Of a stretch of DNA of 64,000 bases, positions 1 through 8,605 are shown piece by piece. The DNA is from Clostridia bacterium (GTDB lineage Bacteria > Bacillota > Clostridia > TANB77 > CAG-508). The stretch lies in NCBI GenBank assembly GCA_017512025.1, contig JAFWHH010000008.1, forward strand, positions 124,001 to 188,000. The letters are read 5' to 3'. The translations under genes and the position numbers were made by a program. Under the pieces are notes generated by a model. The model saw only the letters and a list, made by a program, of their open reading frames with translations, made no database searches and was not told the origin of the DNA. Position 1 is the stretch's first letter; each line of letters starts with the position of its first letter.

Positions 1-493
1 GAGCATCTTGAGCAGGTATTCCAATAATATCTTCAATCTCATCTTTAACTTCTTGTGGTCTAGCATTTGGTAAATCAATTTTATTTATAACTGGTAAAAT
101 TTCCAGATTATTATCTATTGCTAAATAAACATTTGCTAAAGTTTGTGCCTCTACACCTTGACTACTATCAACAACAAGTATTGCCCCATCACATGCAGCC
201 AAACTTCTTGAAACTTCGTAGTTAAAGTCAACGTGTCCCGGAGTATCTATTAAATTAAATTCATATTCTTCACCATTTTTAGCTTTATATAACATTCTAA
301 CTGCTTGAGATTTAATAGTAATACCACGCTCTTTCTCAATATCCATATTATCAAGAACTTGGCTCTCCATTTCTCTCTTAGAAAGAACTCCTGTCATCTC
401 AATTAATCTATCGGCAAGAGTTGATTTTCCATGATCTATATGTGCTATAATGCTAAAATTTCTAATGTGCTCTTTTCTATTATTTGCTGTCAA
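1..493 (-). CDS. lepA: Elongation factor 4 (LepA), N-terminal part
   Basis: This is the first roughly 164 residues of LepA, the ribosome back-translocase GTPase; the rest lies beyond base 1. The GTPase signature is visible: P-loop AHIDHGKS (residues 17-24), the switch regions, DTPGH and NKID, followed by the start of domain 2. I place the start at a TTG codon (491-493), because AAAGGATG lies just upstream and the nearby ATG is out of frame. LepA binds the ribosome under stress and is near-universal in bacteria. Neighbouring genes give no extra information. Confidence 0.95.
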   Translation of the reverse strand, partial: MTANNRKEHIRNFSIIAHIDHGKSTLADRLIEMTGVLSKREMESQVLDNMDIEKERGITIKSQAVRMLYKAKNGEEYEFNLIDTPGHVDFNYEVSRSLAACDGAILVVDSSQGVEAQTLANVYLAIDNNLEILPVINKIDLPNARPQEVKDEIEDIIGIPAQDA

Positions 494-620
494 AAAAATT
501 CATCCTTTCAATAATTGGATTATTATATCATAAAAACCCATTTTTTCCCAGTAATATAATACCACAAATCCCCTTATTTTATCAATAGAAACCGGACATT
601 TTTCCCCATTAAATCTACAT

Positions 621-652
621 AAAAAAACAACCTCAAAAAAGGCTGTTTTTTT
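621..652 (-). terminator. Intrinsic terminator of the PGTD-repeat surface protein gene
   Basis: An A-rich arm and a matching T-rich arm (AAAAACAaCC / GGcTGTTTTT) flank a short A-rich loop just after the stop of the minus-strand surface protein gene. A U-tract follows on the minus strand. It separates that gene from lepA. Confidence 0.7.
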
Positions 653-671
653 ATATTTTTATTTATATATT

Positions 672-2411
672 TTATACTTTTCTTTTTCTTTCTTTTGAAT
701 CCTTTATATATGCTCTAATTGCAATTAAAACTAATCCAATCATCACGAATATATATAAATAGTTTTCACCAGTTTTTGATAGCTTTTTAGTAGCAACTGT
801 GTAATCCTCTTTAACTTTTGCATTTTCAGTCTTTACTGTTGTTGTCTCTGTTCCACTACCATTACTTGATCCACCATTATTTGAACCACTACTTGTTGGA
901 GTATCTGTACCTGGGTTTGTACTTGGATTTGTACCTGGATTTGTACCTGGATTTGTACCTGGATCTGTTCCCGGATTAGTTCCTGGATTTGTACCTGGAT
1001 TTGTACCTGGATTTGTACCTGGATTTGTACCTGGATCTGTTCCCGGATTAGTTCCTGGATCTGTACCTGGGTCTGTTCCTGGATCTGTTCCTGGGTCTGT
1101 TCCTGGATCTGTTCCCGGATTTGTTCCTGGATCTGTTCCTGGGTCTGTTCCTGGGTCTGTTCCTGGATTTGTTCCCGGATTTGTTCCTGGATCTGTTCCT
1201 GGGTCTGTTCCTGGGTCTGTACCTGGGTCTGTTCCTGGATCTGTACCTGGATCTGTTCCTGGATCTGTACCTGGGTCTGTTCCTGGATCTGTTCCTGGAT
1301 CTGTACCTGGATCTGTTCCTGGGTCTGTTCCTGGATTACTTGAATCTGTTACATTTATTGGCCATGTCATACTATAACCTTTGTATTTACCAGTCATAAC
1401 TGTATTTCCAGCTTTTAATGGATTTAAATATTGAGTACCATTGTTTGTCATAAAATTAACAACAGATGTATCTCTAATAACTAAATCAGATACATTTGAA
1501 GTAGAAACACCTATATATTCATTGCTTGCAACATCAAGATCGTAAGGTATTGCAATTGATGCAACCTCATGTGTTGTAGCTGTTACACCAGCATTATTTG
1601 TTATTGTTGTATATTCTAGCATAGCTGAATGTCCATCTCCAGAACCAAATGTTTTAGTTGCTTTGTTACCATTTATAGTCCATCCGTTATTTATCCAGTT
1701 TTGTACAAAACTTGCGCTTGTATCTATTGAATCTATTGTATTAAAAGTAACTGTAACAGGATATCCAGCACTTGTCTTTGTTCCAACATCTACATCAGCA
1801 AATACTGTTGTTTCAGTAGGATCACTTGTAGTTGAACTTCCAGAGTTAGTTACATTTATAGGCCATGATAGATTTTCCCCATTTACTGTTCCTCTTAAAG
1901 TTGTAGACCCAACAGCAAGTGGTTCAAAATATTGGTTTGTATCTCCATCAAATGTCTTAAATCTAACAATTGATTCATCATCAATTGTATAGTTTGCATT
2001 TGCTACTAAATCTGGTGTATGTACAGTTGTATCAGCTATATCTAATTCATATGGAATTAATATTTTGGCATTTTCGTTAATTACTGTAGTGTCTCCATTT
2101 GTTGTTATTCTTGCAGTAAATCCCAATGTACTTAAATGTCCATCATTATACGCAAATGTTCTTGTCAGTTTATTTCCATCAAGATGACTCCATCCATCCA
2201 CTGTTTCATCCGATACATCTATGTAATTGAATGTTACAGTAGCTTTATATTTATTTTCTTCAACTTTTTCAATAGAAACTGAAGCATCATGTGTTTCTGT
2301 TCCACCCGCGTTAGCCCCATTTAGATGTATAATAGTTGCAAATATAGCAATTATTATACAAAAGGCTAATGTCTTCTTAAAAGTTCTTTTTTGTTTTAAT
2401 ACTTTTTTCAT
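672..2411 (-). CDS. Sortase-anchored surface protein with PGTD/PGTN repeat stalk
   Basis: A cell-wall surface protein. It starts with a basic region and hydrophobic signal peptide, then has two homologous extracellular modules of about 150 residues, each ending in a SWPINVT or TWPINVT segment. A stalk of about 35 Pro-Gly-Thr-Asp/Asn units follows. The C-terminus is a sorting signal: LSKTGE (about 30 residues before the end), a membrane segment and the basic tail KERKRKV. LSKTG departs from LPXTG, and a second surface protein at 23052-24416 carries the same motif. The ATG at 2409-2411 is chosen because GAGGAG lies 9 bases upstream; the ATG at 2420 abuts that SD. The ligand is unknown. Confidence 0.85.
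   Translation of the reverse strand: MKKVLKQKRTFKKTLAFCIIIAIFATIIHLNGANAGGTETHDASVSIEKVEENKYKATVTFNYIDVSDETVDGWSHLDGNKLTRTFAYNDGHLSTLGFTARITTNGDTTVINENAKILIPYELDIADTTVHTPDLVANANYTIDDESIVRFKTFDGDTNQYFEPLAVGSTTLRGTVNGENLSWPINVTNSGSSTTSDPTETTVFADVDVGTKTSAGYPVTVTFNTIDSIDTSASFVQNWINNGWTINGNKATKTFGSGDGHSAMLEYTTITNNAGVTATTHEVASIAIPYDLDVASNEYIGVSTSNVSDLVIRDTSVVNFMTNNGTQYLNPLKAGNTVMTGKYKGYSMTWPINVTDSSNPGTDPGTDPGTDPGTDPGTDPGTDPGTDPGTDPGTDPGTDPGTDPGTDPGTNPGTNPGTDPGTDPGTDPGTNPGTDPGTDPGTDPGTDPGTDPGTNPGTDPGTNPGTNPGTNPGTNPGTNPGTDPGTNPGTNPGTNPSTNPGTDTPTSSGSNNGGSSNGSGTETTTVKTENAKVKEDYTVATKKLSKTGENYLYIFVMIGLVLIAIRAYIKDSKERKRKV
907..1350. repeat. 12-bp tandem repeat encoding PGTD/PGTN
   Basis: More than 30 copies of a 12-base unit (one Pro-Gly-Thr-Asp or Asn per unit) with synonymous variation (cctggatctgtt, cctgggtctgtt, cctggatttgta). 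This is the stalk of the surface protein. Copy number is likely to vary between strains by slippage. Confidence 0.95.
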
Positions 2412-2515
2412 TTGTTTCATCTCCTCTAAAATACTAACCTAATTATCACATAACATATTTTTATTGTAAATATTTTTATGAAAAATAATTATGGTATTTG
2501 TTGTAATTTATCAGA

Positions 2516-2544
2516 TTGATAAATCTCGATTTTTCATGTATAAT
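2516..2544 (+). promoter_or_regulatory. SigA-type promoter abutting the pseudouridine synthase start codon
   Basis: TTGATA (2516-2521), a 17-base spacer and TATAAT (2539-2544). Only six bases separate the -10 box from the ATG at 2551, so the predicted +1 falls on the A of the ATG. No SD is present. Confidence 0.6.
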
Positions 2545-2550
2545 ACTGCT

Positions 2551-3420
2551 ATGAAAATTTTAATTGTACCGGAAAAATATAATAATAAAAAGTTAATAAA
2601 TTATCTTCAAGATACTTATCATAGTTTATCAAGCTCTACAATTTATAAAACACTTCGAAAAAAAGACATTAGAATTAATGATAAACGAATATCTGATAAT
2701 TGTCTGCTTAAGACAGGAGATGAAATAAAAGTTTATATAGCAGATGATATTTTAGAGCCTAAGCTTGATATTCCCATTGTATATGAAGATGATAATATTG
2801 TTGTTTTTGATAAACCTGTTGGTATTGAGGTTACTGGAGATAACTCACTAGCAACATATGCAAAAAAAGAATATAGCTCTTTTATAGAGCCTTGTCATAG
2901 ACTTGATAGAAATACATCTGGTCTTGTTATATTCGCCAAGAATGAAAATAGCTTAAAATCTCTTTTAGATGCATTCAAGAATCATTTAATTGAGAAGCAC
3001 TATATAGCTCTTGTATGTGGTATACCGACTGAAAAAAGTAAAAGACTTGAAGCATATCTTTTTAAGGATGCAAAGAAAGCTATGGTATATATTTCAGATA
3101 AACCACTTTCAAAATATCAAAAAATAATAACAAGCTATAGAATTATAAAAATTAACAAAGAAAAAAATCTTAGTTTATTAGATGTAACTTTAGAGACTGG
3201 TAGAACGCACCAAATAAGGGCACATCTAGCCCACATCGGTCATCCAATTATCGGTGATGGAAAATATGGAATAAATGAAATTAATAAAAAATTCAAAGAA
3301 AAAACACAGCTTCTTTCTAGCTATAGTTTATCTTTTAATTTTTCTAATGAAGATCCTTTAAATTATTTAAATAATTTAACTTTTAAACAAAAAAATATTC
3401 CATTTTCTAATTTAATATAA
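2551..3420 (+). CDS. RluA-family 23S rRNA-type pseudouridine synthase
   Basis: About 289 residues. The N-terminus is an S4-like RNA-binding domain (roughly residues 10-55), followed by the RluA catalytic domain. The signature HRLDRNTSGLVIFAKN contains the catalytic Asp, and the later GRTHQIRAHLAHIGHPIIGD segment is typical of the family. It isomerises uridine in rRNA or tRNA; which site cannot be told. The frame is open back to 2491, but ATG 2551 begins the conserved part. No SD precedes it, and a good promoter ends six bases upstream, which suggests a leaderless transcript. It diverges from the surface protein gene. Confidence 0.9.
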   Translation: MKILIVPEKYNNKKLINYLQDTYHSLSSSTIYKTLRKKDIRINDKRISDNCLLKTGDEIKVYIADDILEPKLDIPIVYEDDNIVVFDKPVGIEVTGDNSLATYAKKEYSSFIEPCHRLDRNTSGLVIFAKNENSLKSLLDAFKNHLIEKHYIALVCGIPTEKSKRLEAYLFKDAKKAMVYISDKPLSKYQKIITSYRIIKINKEKNLSLLDVTLETGRTHQIRAHLAHIGHPIIGDGKYGINEINKKFKEKTQLLSSYSLSFNFSNEDPLNYLNNLTFKQKNIPFSNLI

Positions 3421-3507
3421 ACAAGTTGCAAAAAGCTTCTTTATGAATAATATATGTATATCACAAATTATTTTGTAAATACTATTATTGTTCAGAAAGG
3501 AGCTTTT

Positions 3508-4371
3508 ATGGTTTCTATATGTTTTAAAAGCTTAAATCAAAAAACAATAAATAATTTGGAATCATTATTAGAAAAAAATAATATAAAAAATATTATTTAT
3601 ACAAAAAGAAAATTTAAAATTTATTACAATTTAATAATTCATTTTACTGGAAATAATCCAAGTATTTTTTATAAGAAACTATCTGATTTTTTTGGTCAAT
3701 ATATAATAAATAATTATGAACAAAAGATTATTAAATCTCAGCTAGTTCTTGATTTCTTTTACTTTTCTGCAATAGAGCAAGAAGAAATCTTTAATATATT
3801 AAAATATAAATTACAAGAAGAAATGATTAGAAATAAAAAAATAATCATTTTAAATAAAACAATTAATTCACATATTATTAACGATAAAAAAATATATGTT
3901 GATGGATTTATTAATTTTAGAATCTTTGATTATAAAAATTATTTAAATACTATATTAGAAACTGAAATTCATGAATTCATTATTCAGAAAGAATATATCC
4001 AATATGTTGATTTACTAAGGGACTATATAAAAGAAAAAAATAATAATAATGAGAATCATGCTGAATTAATTCATTTATTTTATTCTAATTCAGAAAAAAC
4101 TATATTAGATAAAAACTATAATGTTATAACGACAACCTATGAAAAAAAATATTTATCTGATATTTCTTTCTCTGAAAATGATTTTATATTAAACTCTATT
4201 CTCTCTCTTATGCCAAAAGAAATAATACTTCATACCAATAATAAAGATGATAATTTTATTATTTTTTTACAAAAAATATTTGAAAATAAAATTAATTATT
4301 GTAATAATTGCTCTATTTGTCAAAACAACCAAATAATAATAAATAATAATATTGATATAAAAAATAATTAA
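3508..4371 (+). CDS. ytxC: YtxC-like sporulation protein
   Basis: A 287-residue protein resembling the YtxC family, known from endospore formers and of unknown biochemical function. Family-like features: a DGFINFR motif near the middle, a helical stretch with EFIIQKEYIQYVDLLRDYI, the segment ILSLMPKEIILH near the end, and a C-terminal Cys cluster (CNNCSICQN), possibly metal binding. It is unusually AT- and Asn/Lys/Ile-rich. The start at 3508 is set by AGAAAGGAG just upstream; the longer frame from 3454 has no SD. It ends in a perfect bidirectional hairpin. Confidence 0.75.
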   Translation: MVSICFKSLNQKTINNLESLLEKNNIKNIIYTKRKFKIYYNLIIHFTGNNPSIFYKKLSDFFGQYIINNYEQKIIKSQLVLDFFYFSAIEQEEIFNILKYKLQEEMIRNKKIIILNKTINSHIINDKKIYVDGFINFRIFDYKNYLNTILETEIHEFIIQKEYIQYVDLLRDYIKEKNNNNENHAELIHLFYSNSEKTILDKNYNVITTTYEKKYLSDISFSENDFILNSILSLMPKEIILHTNNKDDNFIIFLQKIFENKINYCNNCSICQNNQIIINNNIDIKNN

Positions 4372-4405
4372 AACCATAAAATAATTAACATATTATTTTA
4401 TGGTT
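4372..4405. terminator. Bidirectional terminator between ytxC and the rhodanese gene
   Basis: A perfect 14-base-pair stem, AACCATAAAATAAT / ATTATTTTATGGTT, with a 6-base loop. It has an A-tract on one side and a T-tract on the other. It serves the convergent genes on both strands. Confidence 0.85.
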
Positions 4406-4408
4406 ATT

Positions 4409-4699
4409 TTAATTATTTGGCTCTAAAATATAAATATTTTTATATCCTTTTAACTCAAGAATTTTTTTAGCCTTTACACTTCTTATACCCGCATTACAAT
4501 ATAATACAATCATTTGGTCGTAACTAAATTTATATCTTTTAATATTAATAAGTGGAATATTTATGGCTCCCTTAATATGGCTCTCATAAAATTCTTGTCT
4601 GCTTCTAACATCAATTAAAATTACATTGTTATATTTTTCCATTTCTTTTAATTGATTGTAATTAATTAAATTATTATTATCAATTTTAATATCTACCAC
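4409..4699 (-). CDS. Single-domain rhodanese-like protein
   Basis: At most 96 residues with one rhodanese domain: VILIDVRSRQEFYESHIKGAINIPL followed by the active-site loop VLYCNAGIRS with its Cys. It is probably a sulfur-carrying transferase or persulfide carrier. The first possible start, GTG at 4699, overlaps the only SD-like sequence (GAGGTGG, 4697-4703). With normal spacing the start would be the ATT codon at 4688-4690, six bases downstream. The gene follows secF closely on the same strand, separated by a hairpin with a T-tract, so it is probably read by read-through. Confidence 0.85.
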   Translation of the reverse strand: MVDIKIDNNNLINYNQLKEMEKYNNVILIDVRSRQEFYESHIKGAINIPLINIKRYKFSYDQMIVLYCNAGIRSVKAKKILELKGYKNIYILEPNN

Positions 4700-4711
4700 C
4701 TCAAAAAAAAG

Positions 4712-4737
4712 AACGAATATAATATATTATATTCGTT
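4712..4737 (-). terminator. Hairpin with T-tract after the SecF-like gene
   Basis: A near-perfect palindrome (AACGAATATAATA / TATTATATTCGTT) followed on the minus strand by eight Ts. The T-tract runs directly into the GAGGTGG site of the rhodanese gene, so the element may set the level of rhodanese expression. Confidence 0.75.
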
Positions 4738-4758
4738 TCTTATTTTTTTGATATTTTA

Positions 4759-5604
4759 TTATTTCTTTTTTTCAGATTTAACCATATATCTTGCATTTAA
4801 ATATACTAGAACTGCAAAGTATACCGCATACGCACCCATAACAATTAATTTGTTAACTGGGAATCTAACAATTGCTATTATTGACATATATAACAATTCT
4901 GCAAATACAAGTACTGTTAATGCATCTTGTAAAACATCTCTAATTCCTAATTTTCTATATCTTATAACAAAGTAAATTAGAACTGCTAATGTACCAATTG
5001 CTGTAAATAAAATATATTGTTTAGCCATATCGATTAATCTTACTCTTGGTACTTTAACAAAAGTAATAACATTTGTTGAAGTAATTGATGATACTTGATT
5101 TTCTACATTTAGTTTTTCATTAATTTTATTGTTAATATTTTCTAAATCTTTTTCTGTTAATAATTTAACTTCAATTGCAGCATATGTTTCGTTTTCAGAT
5201 TCTTTTTCTGCGTTAACTTCTTCTGTTCCAAGAGCTTCTTTTACTGCAGCTTGTACATCTTCAATATTATAATCTTCTCCTATAGGTACATATATTTTTT
5301 GTGTAACATTATATTTTTCGTTAATTTTATTTTTTAAATTATTTATTTGTTCATCTGATGCATCAGAAACTCTAATTGATACTTCATCATCATATAGTCC
5401 TGATTTTTCGATAACAACGTCATTTTTTCCAAATACTTCATCCGTTATTTTTTTAATATCACCATCATTAAATGTTTCACCAATAGGAACAATTATTGAT
5501 GTATGTTTTCTATATTTAATATCAACGTTAAAACCAATAGCAGCTACAATAAATGCCGCAATGATTATAACGATAATCGCTACTATAAATAACTTCTTCT
5601 TCAT
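4759..5604 (-). CDS. Divergent SecF-like membrane protein
   Basis: 281 residues: one N-terminal membrane segment (5-27), a large outside region with two related alpha/beta repeats (about 35-180), then about three membrane segments. This resembles the SecF half of the SecDF translocation booster but is shorter. The classic GIDFTGG motif after TM1 is replaced by FNVDIKYRKHT. The assignment rests on topology and on the adjacent SecD-like gene 22 bases upstream. A degenerate, possibly repurposed SecF is the best reading. Confidence 0.55.
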   Translation of the reverse strand: MKKKLFIVAIIVIIIAAFIVAAIGFNVDIKYRKHTSIIVPIGETFNDGDIKKITDEVFGKNDVVIEKSGLYDDEVSIRVSDASDEQINNLKNKINEKYNVTQKIYVPIGEDYNIEDVQAAVKEALGTEEVNAEKESENETYAAIEVKLLTEKDLENINNKINEKLNVENQVSSITSTNVITFVKVPRVRLIDMAKQYILFTAIGTLAVLIYFVIRYRKLGIRDVLQDALTVLVFAELLYMSIIAIVRFPVNKLIVMGAYAVYFAVLVYLNARYMVKSEKKK

Positions 5605-5626
5605 TTCAATTCACCTCTCCCTACAA

Positions 5627-6946
5627 TTAATTCTCAACGAATATTCTAACGATTGCTAAATTATATAAGCACATAACAATTAATCCCCAGAACATTGTCA
5701 TTCCAAAGCTTGCTAATTGCATATATGGTGAACAACAGAATACTATTGCAACAATTATACATGGAATTATTAAATCCATTACTTTCATAAAGTTTTCATT
5801 TAATTTCTTTCCATTATTTAAAGATCTCATTACAATTACATAGTTAACTATTGCAACAATAGCTAGTCCAAGAATTGTGAATAATGTAATCTTAACATTT
5901 GTATATCTTAATACTAATAGTATAGTAGCAACTAAACCAACTAAAGATATTGAAGATAATAATCCTTTTACTTTAAATTTATATAAAGCAAATACAATCA
6001 TTAATACACCGATAATAGCAGCAATTATTATAATCGCTTTAACATTAATACTTGATGAAATTAATTCTATTGAATCGACGCCATATTGAACTGGACTTTC
6101 TCCACATTTGATTATAGCTGTAATTGCAAGTGCTGTTTGATAATCTTTTTCAAGCTCTTCGCCTTCATCGTTTTGACCCATGTATAATTCAAAACCACTA
6201 TTCTTTTCAACAGTACTTATGAATGATTCAGCATCTTCTGAGTATAATGCTTCACCATCTAATACAATAGAAAATTCAGCATTTGTTTCATTACCTTCAC
6301 TATCTGTATATTTAGGATTTGCTTCAACTATTTTTTTCTTACCATCTTTAGTAAGCTTCATGTTTAATACAACAATTTTCTTTGTAATTTGTTGCATTCC
6401 CATAGAAAATGTTTCATCTCTAAGTGTAGCAGAAGCATCTTTAAATACTTTTCCATCAGCAATTACTTCGTTTGTACTTTTATTCTTTATTTCAACTTTT
6501 CCTTGAGTAACAACTTCTGTTATAAAATTAGTATCCATACTCTCAGGAACTTCTATAACTAATTTACCATCTTCTTCATCTAATCTAATATCAAATTCTT
6601 CAGATTTCATTGCAGTTAATCTTTTAGCAATATTATTTTTAGCTGAATTATAATTCTTTTCTTTATCTTTTTGAGATTGAGGTTGATTTTGCTCATTATT
6701 CTCCCCTGTTTGATTCTCGGCATTTTCAGCATTTTCTTCAGTTTGCTCTTCAGATGATTGAGTAGTTGTTTCATTATCTGTCTCTACAACTGAAAATGTT
6801 GCAACTTTTCTCTTGCTGAAATCCTTTCCAAGAGAATACCCTTTTAATAAATTTTTTCCTCTGTATACCCCTACAAATGATACTAAGGATACTAATACCA
6901 CTACTAGCATGGCTAATACAAGTTTTAATGTGTAATCTTTTTTCAC
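5627..6946 (-). CDS. Divergent SecD-like membrane protein
   Basis: 439 residues with the 1+5 transmembrane layout of SecD: TM1 at 9-27, a periplasmic-type domain to about residue 285 and five C-terminal membrane segments. The outside domain keeps the SecD P1 pattern (NIAKRLTAM, LVIEVPESMD, QGKVEIKNK, FSIVLDGE, and the ALAITAIIKCGESPV stretch). The GLDLRGG motif after TM1 is missing; SLGKDFSKRK stands there. A low-complexity EQTEENAENAENQ insertion lies near residues 65-95. It forms an operon with the SecF-like gene. Confidence 0.7.
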   Translation of the reverse strand: MKKDYTLKLVLAMLVVVLVSLVSFVGVYRGKNLLKGYSLGKDFSKRKVATFSVVETDNETTTQSSEEQTEENAENAENQTGENNEQNQPQSQKDKEKNYNSAKNNIAKRLTAMKSEEFDIRLDEEDGKLVIEVPESMDTNFITEVVTQGKVEIKNKSTNEVIADGKVFKDASATLRDETFSMGMQQITKKIVVLNMKLTKDGKKKIVEANPKYTDSEGNETNAEFSIVLDGEALYSEDAESFISTVEKNSGFELYMGQNDEGEELEKDYQTALAITAIIKCGESPVQYGVDSIELISSSINVKAIIIIAAIIGVLMIVFALYKFKVKGLLSSISLVGLVATILLVLRYTNVKITLFTILGLAIVAIVNYVIVMRSLNNGKKLNENFMKVMDLIIPCIIVAIVFCCSPYMQLASFGMTMFWGLIVMCLYNLAIVRIFVEN

Positions 6947-7111
6947 TTTGTTTCCTCCTTTTTATCCTTCTTGATAATAATTATGTATCATTAATTATTA
7001 GCTAATGTAAACTTATTATTTTTCCTACATTTGTTTAACATTAATAGCCCTTCATATTTTCAAATTTTATATTAAAAACTTAAAAATATCAACATTATTT
7101 TATAAAAAATA

Positions 7112-7474
7112 TTATTTTATATTTACACCAATTACGCCACCTATGGCACCTAATATCAATCCACAAGTGATCATATATATAGATGTCATTTTGATAGAAA
7201 AATCGCCTATATACATGCTTGAAATTGCATATAAGGCAATTATATAAATGCTTGACATGGAAGCTCCGTATAAAGCACCATTCTTTTTTATTTTTCTTGT
7301 CATAATAATTGAACCACATAGTATCGATAAAGAAAAAAATACAATCAAAAACACCGGTATTAATTCTTCATTAAAATTATTATTCGTAAGAAAAAACGAA
7401 AAGCACAATAAAAGAGTTATTGTACACACAATAGAGCATGTAATTCCTAATAATATTATTTTTATTCTTTCCAT
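7112..7474 (-). CDS. TIGR04086-family membrane protein
   Basis: 120 residues with four membrane segments and almost no soluble part. It matches the small TIGR04086 membrane family, which is common beside secDF or yajC in Clostridia. The function is unknown. It lies upstream of the SecD-like gene with a 165-base gap containing no obvious terminator. The SD is weak (AGGAGTGG upstream of ATG 7474). Confidence 0.65.
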   Translation of the reverse strand: MERIKIILLGITCSIVCTITLLLCFSFFLTNNNFNEELIPVFLIVFFSLSILCGSIIMTRKIKKNGALYGASMSSIYIIALYAISSMYIGDFSIKMTSIYMITCGLILGAIGGVIGVNIK

Positions 7475-7546
7475 AGTCCACTCCTAGAATTATTCTGTTA
7501 TAAAATATTAGCCAAAATTAATTCTAGAACATAATTGTCAATAAAA

Positions 7547-7578
7547 AAATGCAAATACTAAAACTAATATTTGCATTT
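7547..7578 (-). terminator. Terminator of the ireB-ruvX-DUF1292 operon
   Basis: A perfect stem AAATGCAAATA / TATTTGCATTT with a 10-base loop and a T-tract on the minus strand, directly after the DUF1292 stop codon. It marks the 3' end of the operon that begins at 14669. Confidence 0.85.
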
Positions 7579-7588
7579 TATATTTCAT

Positions 7589-7906
7589 TTAGTCTTGAAA
7601 ATCATATACATCTTTAAATTTCTCTTTGAATATAGCATAAACTGCTTGAAGTGTTTTTTCATCAACACTTAAATATTCATCCAATTCACCTTCAGTTTCT
7701 TGGACTCTAAGTATTACAACTTCTTCTTTTTCATTCTCTAATGGATATAATACTACATAATTTTCATTTTCTAATTCAATTAAATCTAAAAATTCGAATT
7801 TTAATTCGTTACCATCTTCATCATTTAATATGAATAAGTTATCCTCATCTAGTAGAGGTGTTCCATTGCCTTCAATTTCCTCTTCTCCAAAAAAATCTTT
7901 ACTCAT
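7589..7906 (-). CDS. DUF1292 (YrzB-like) acidic protein
   Basis: 105 residues, strongly acidic, with the DUF1292 pattern LDEDNLFILNDEDGNELKFEFLDLI, NYVVLYPLE and EVVILRV. The function is unknown. In Firmicutes it usually follows ireB and ruvX, exactly as here (13 bases after ruvX). The N-terminus is extended relative to the core by about 20 residues. It is the last gene of the operon. Confidence 0.85.
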   Translation of the reverse strand: MSKDFFGEEEIEGNGTPLLDEDNLFILNDEDGNELKFEFLDLIELENENYVVLYPLENEKEEVVILRVQETEGELDEYLSVDEKTLQAVYAIFKEKFKDVYDFQD

Positions 7907-7919
7907 TACATAACTCCTT

Positions 7920-8342
7920 TCACTTATTATTTTTTCTTATATATGTTTCTAAAATGTATACAGCAGATATTGTGTCAACTATATCTCTTTTTTTGAATTT
8001 ATTTACATTAAGAAAATTCATTGTTTTATGAGCTTCAACTGTTGTTAATCGCTCATCAATTCTCTCAATCTTAATTTTATTACCAAACTTACATTTTAAT
8101 TTGTTTATAAATTTTTCAGTAACTTCAACTCTTTCAGCTTTTGTACCATTCATGTTTAATGGCATACCAATAGCAATTGTATCTACTTCATATTCGGAAA
8201 CAATTTCTTCAAGTCTTTTTAATACAACTTTGTCGTTTCCACTATGATGTATCGTTTCTAGTCCTTGAGCAGTAATACCAAGTGGATCAGTAATCGCTAC
8301 TCCGACTCTGCTATCTCCATAATCAATTCCAAGAGTTCTCAT
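7920..8342 (-). CDS. ruvX: RuvX/YqgF-type RNase H-fold nuclease
   Basis: 140 residues of the RuvX/YqgF family, linked to Holliday-junction resolution and 16S rRNA 5' processing. Visible motifs: [19 protein letters not shown] (first catalytic Asp), the IAIGMPLNMNG segment and RIDERLTTVEA with catalytic acidic residues, then the final DTISAVYILETY. Its ATG overlaps the stop of ireB at base 8342, implying coupled translation. Confidence 0.95.
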   Translation of the reverse strand: MRTLGIDYGDSRVGVAITDPLGITAQGLETIHHSGNDKVVLKRLEEIVSEYEVDTIAIGMPLNMNGTKAERVEVTEKFINKLKCKFGNKIKIERIDERLTTVEAHKTMNFLNVNKFKKRDIVDTISAVYILETYIRKNNK

Positions 8343-8593
8343 TATTCTTCCATTCCTATATAAGCCTTAACCATCTTATCCAATAATTCATCTCTTTCAA
8401 CTTCTCTTATTAGATTTCTTGCATTGTTATGACTTGTTATATATGTTGGATCTCCTGATAAAATGTATCCAACAATTTGATTAATTGGATTATATCCTTT
8501 TTCTTCTAGAGCTTTATATACTTCCTTAAGTATTTCTTTTGTTTTATTGTTTTCTTCTTTTTCAACATGAAAACTTACTGTCTCGTCTGTCAT
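8342..8593 (-). CDS. ireB: IreB-family regulatory phosphoprotein
   Basis: 83 residues of the IreB (DUF965) family. In enterococci IreB is phosphorylated by the PASTA kinase IreK near its N-terminus; the equivalent Thr residues are visible here in MTDETVSF. The conserved block [25 protein letters not shown] is present. It is the first of the usual ireB-ruvX-DUF1292 trio but sits only 12 bases after the GAF/GGDEF-like gene, so the trio is part of a longer operon here. Confidence 0.9.
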   Translation of the reverse strand: MTDETVSFHVEKEENNKTKEILKEVYKALEEKGYNPINQIVGYILSGDPTYITSHNNARNLIREVERDELLDKMVKAYIGMEE

Positions 8594-8605
8594 ATATACC
8601 CTCCT

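Noticed and set aside
907..1350. Repeat array as a CRISPR candidate
   Set aside because: The unit is 12 bases with no spacers and encodes PGTD in frame.
1121..1399. A plus-strand open frame of Leu/Phe/Asp repeats
   Set aside because: Antisense of the PGTD repeat; a repeat artefact.
7095..7319. Overlapping minus-strand open frame in the TIGR04086 region
   Set aside because: It lies in another frame of the TIGR04086 gene and has no SD; the four-TM protein is the better call.
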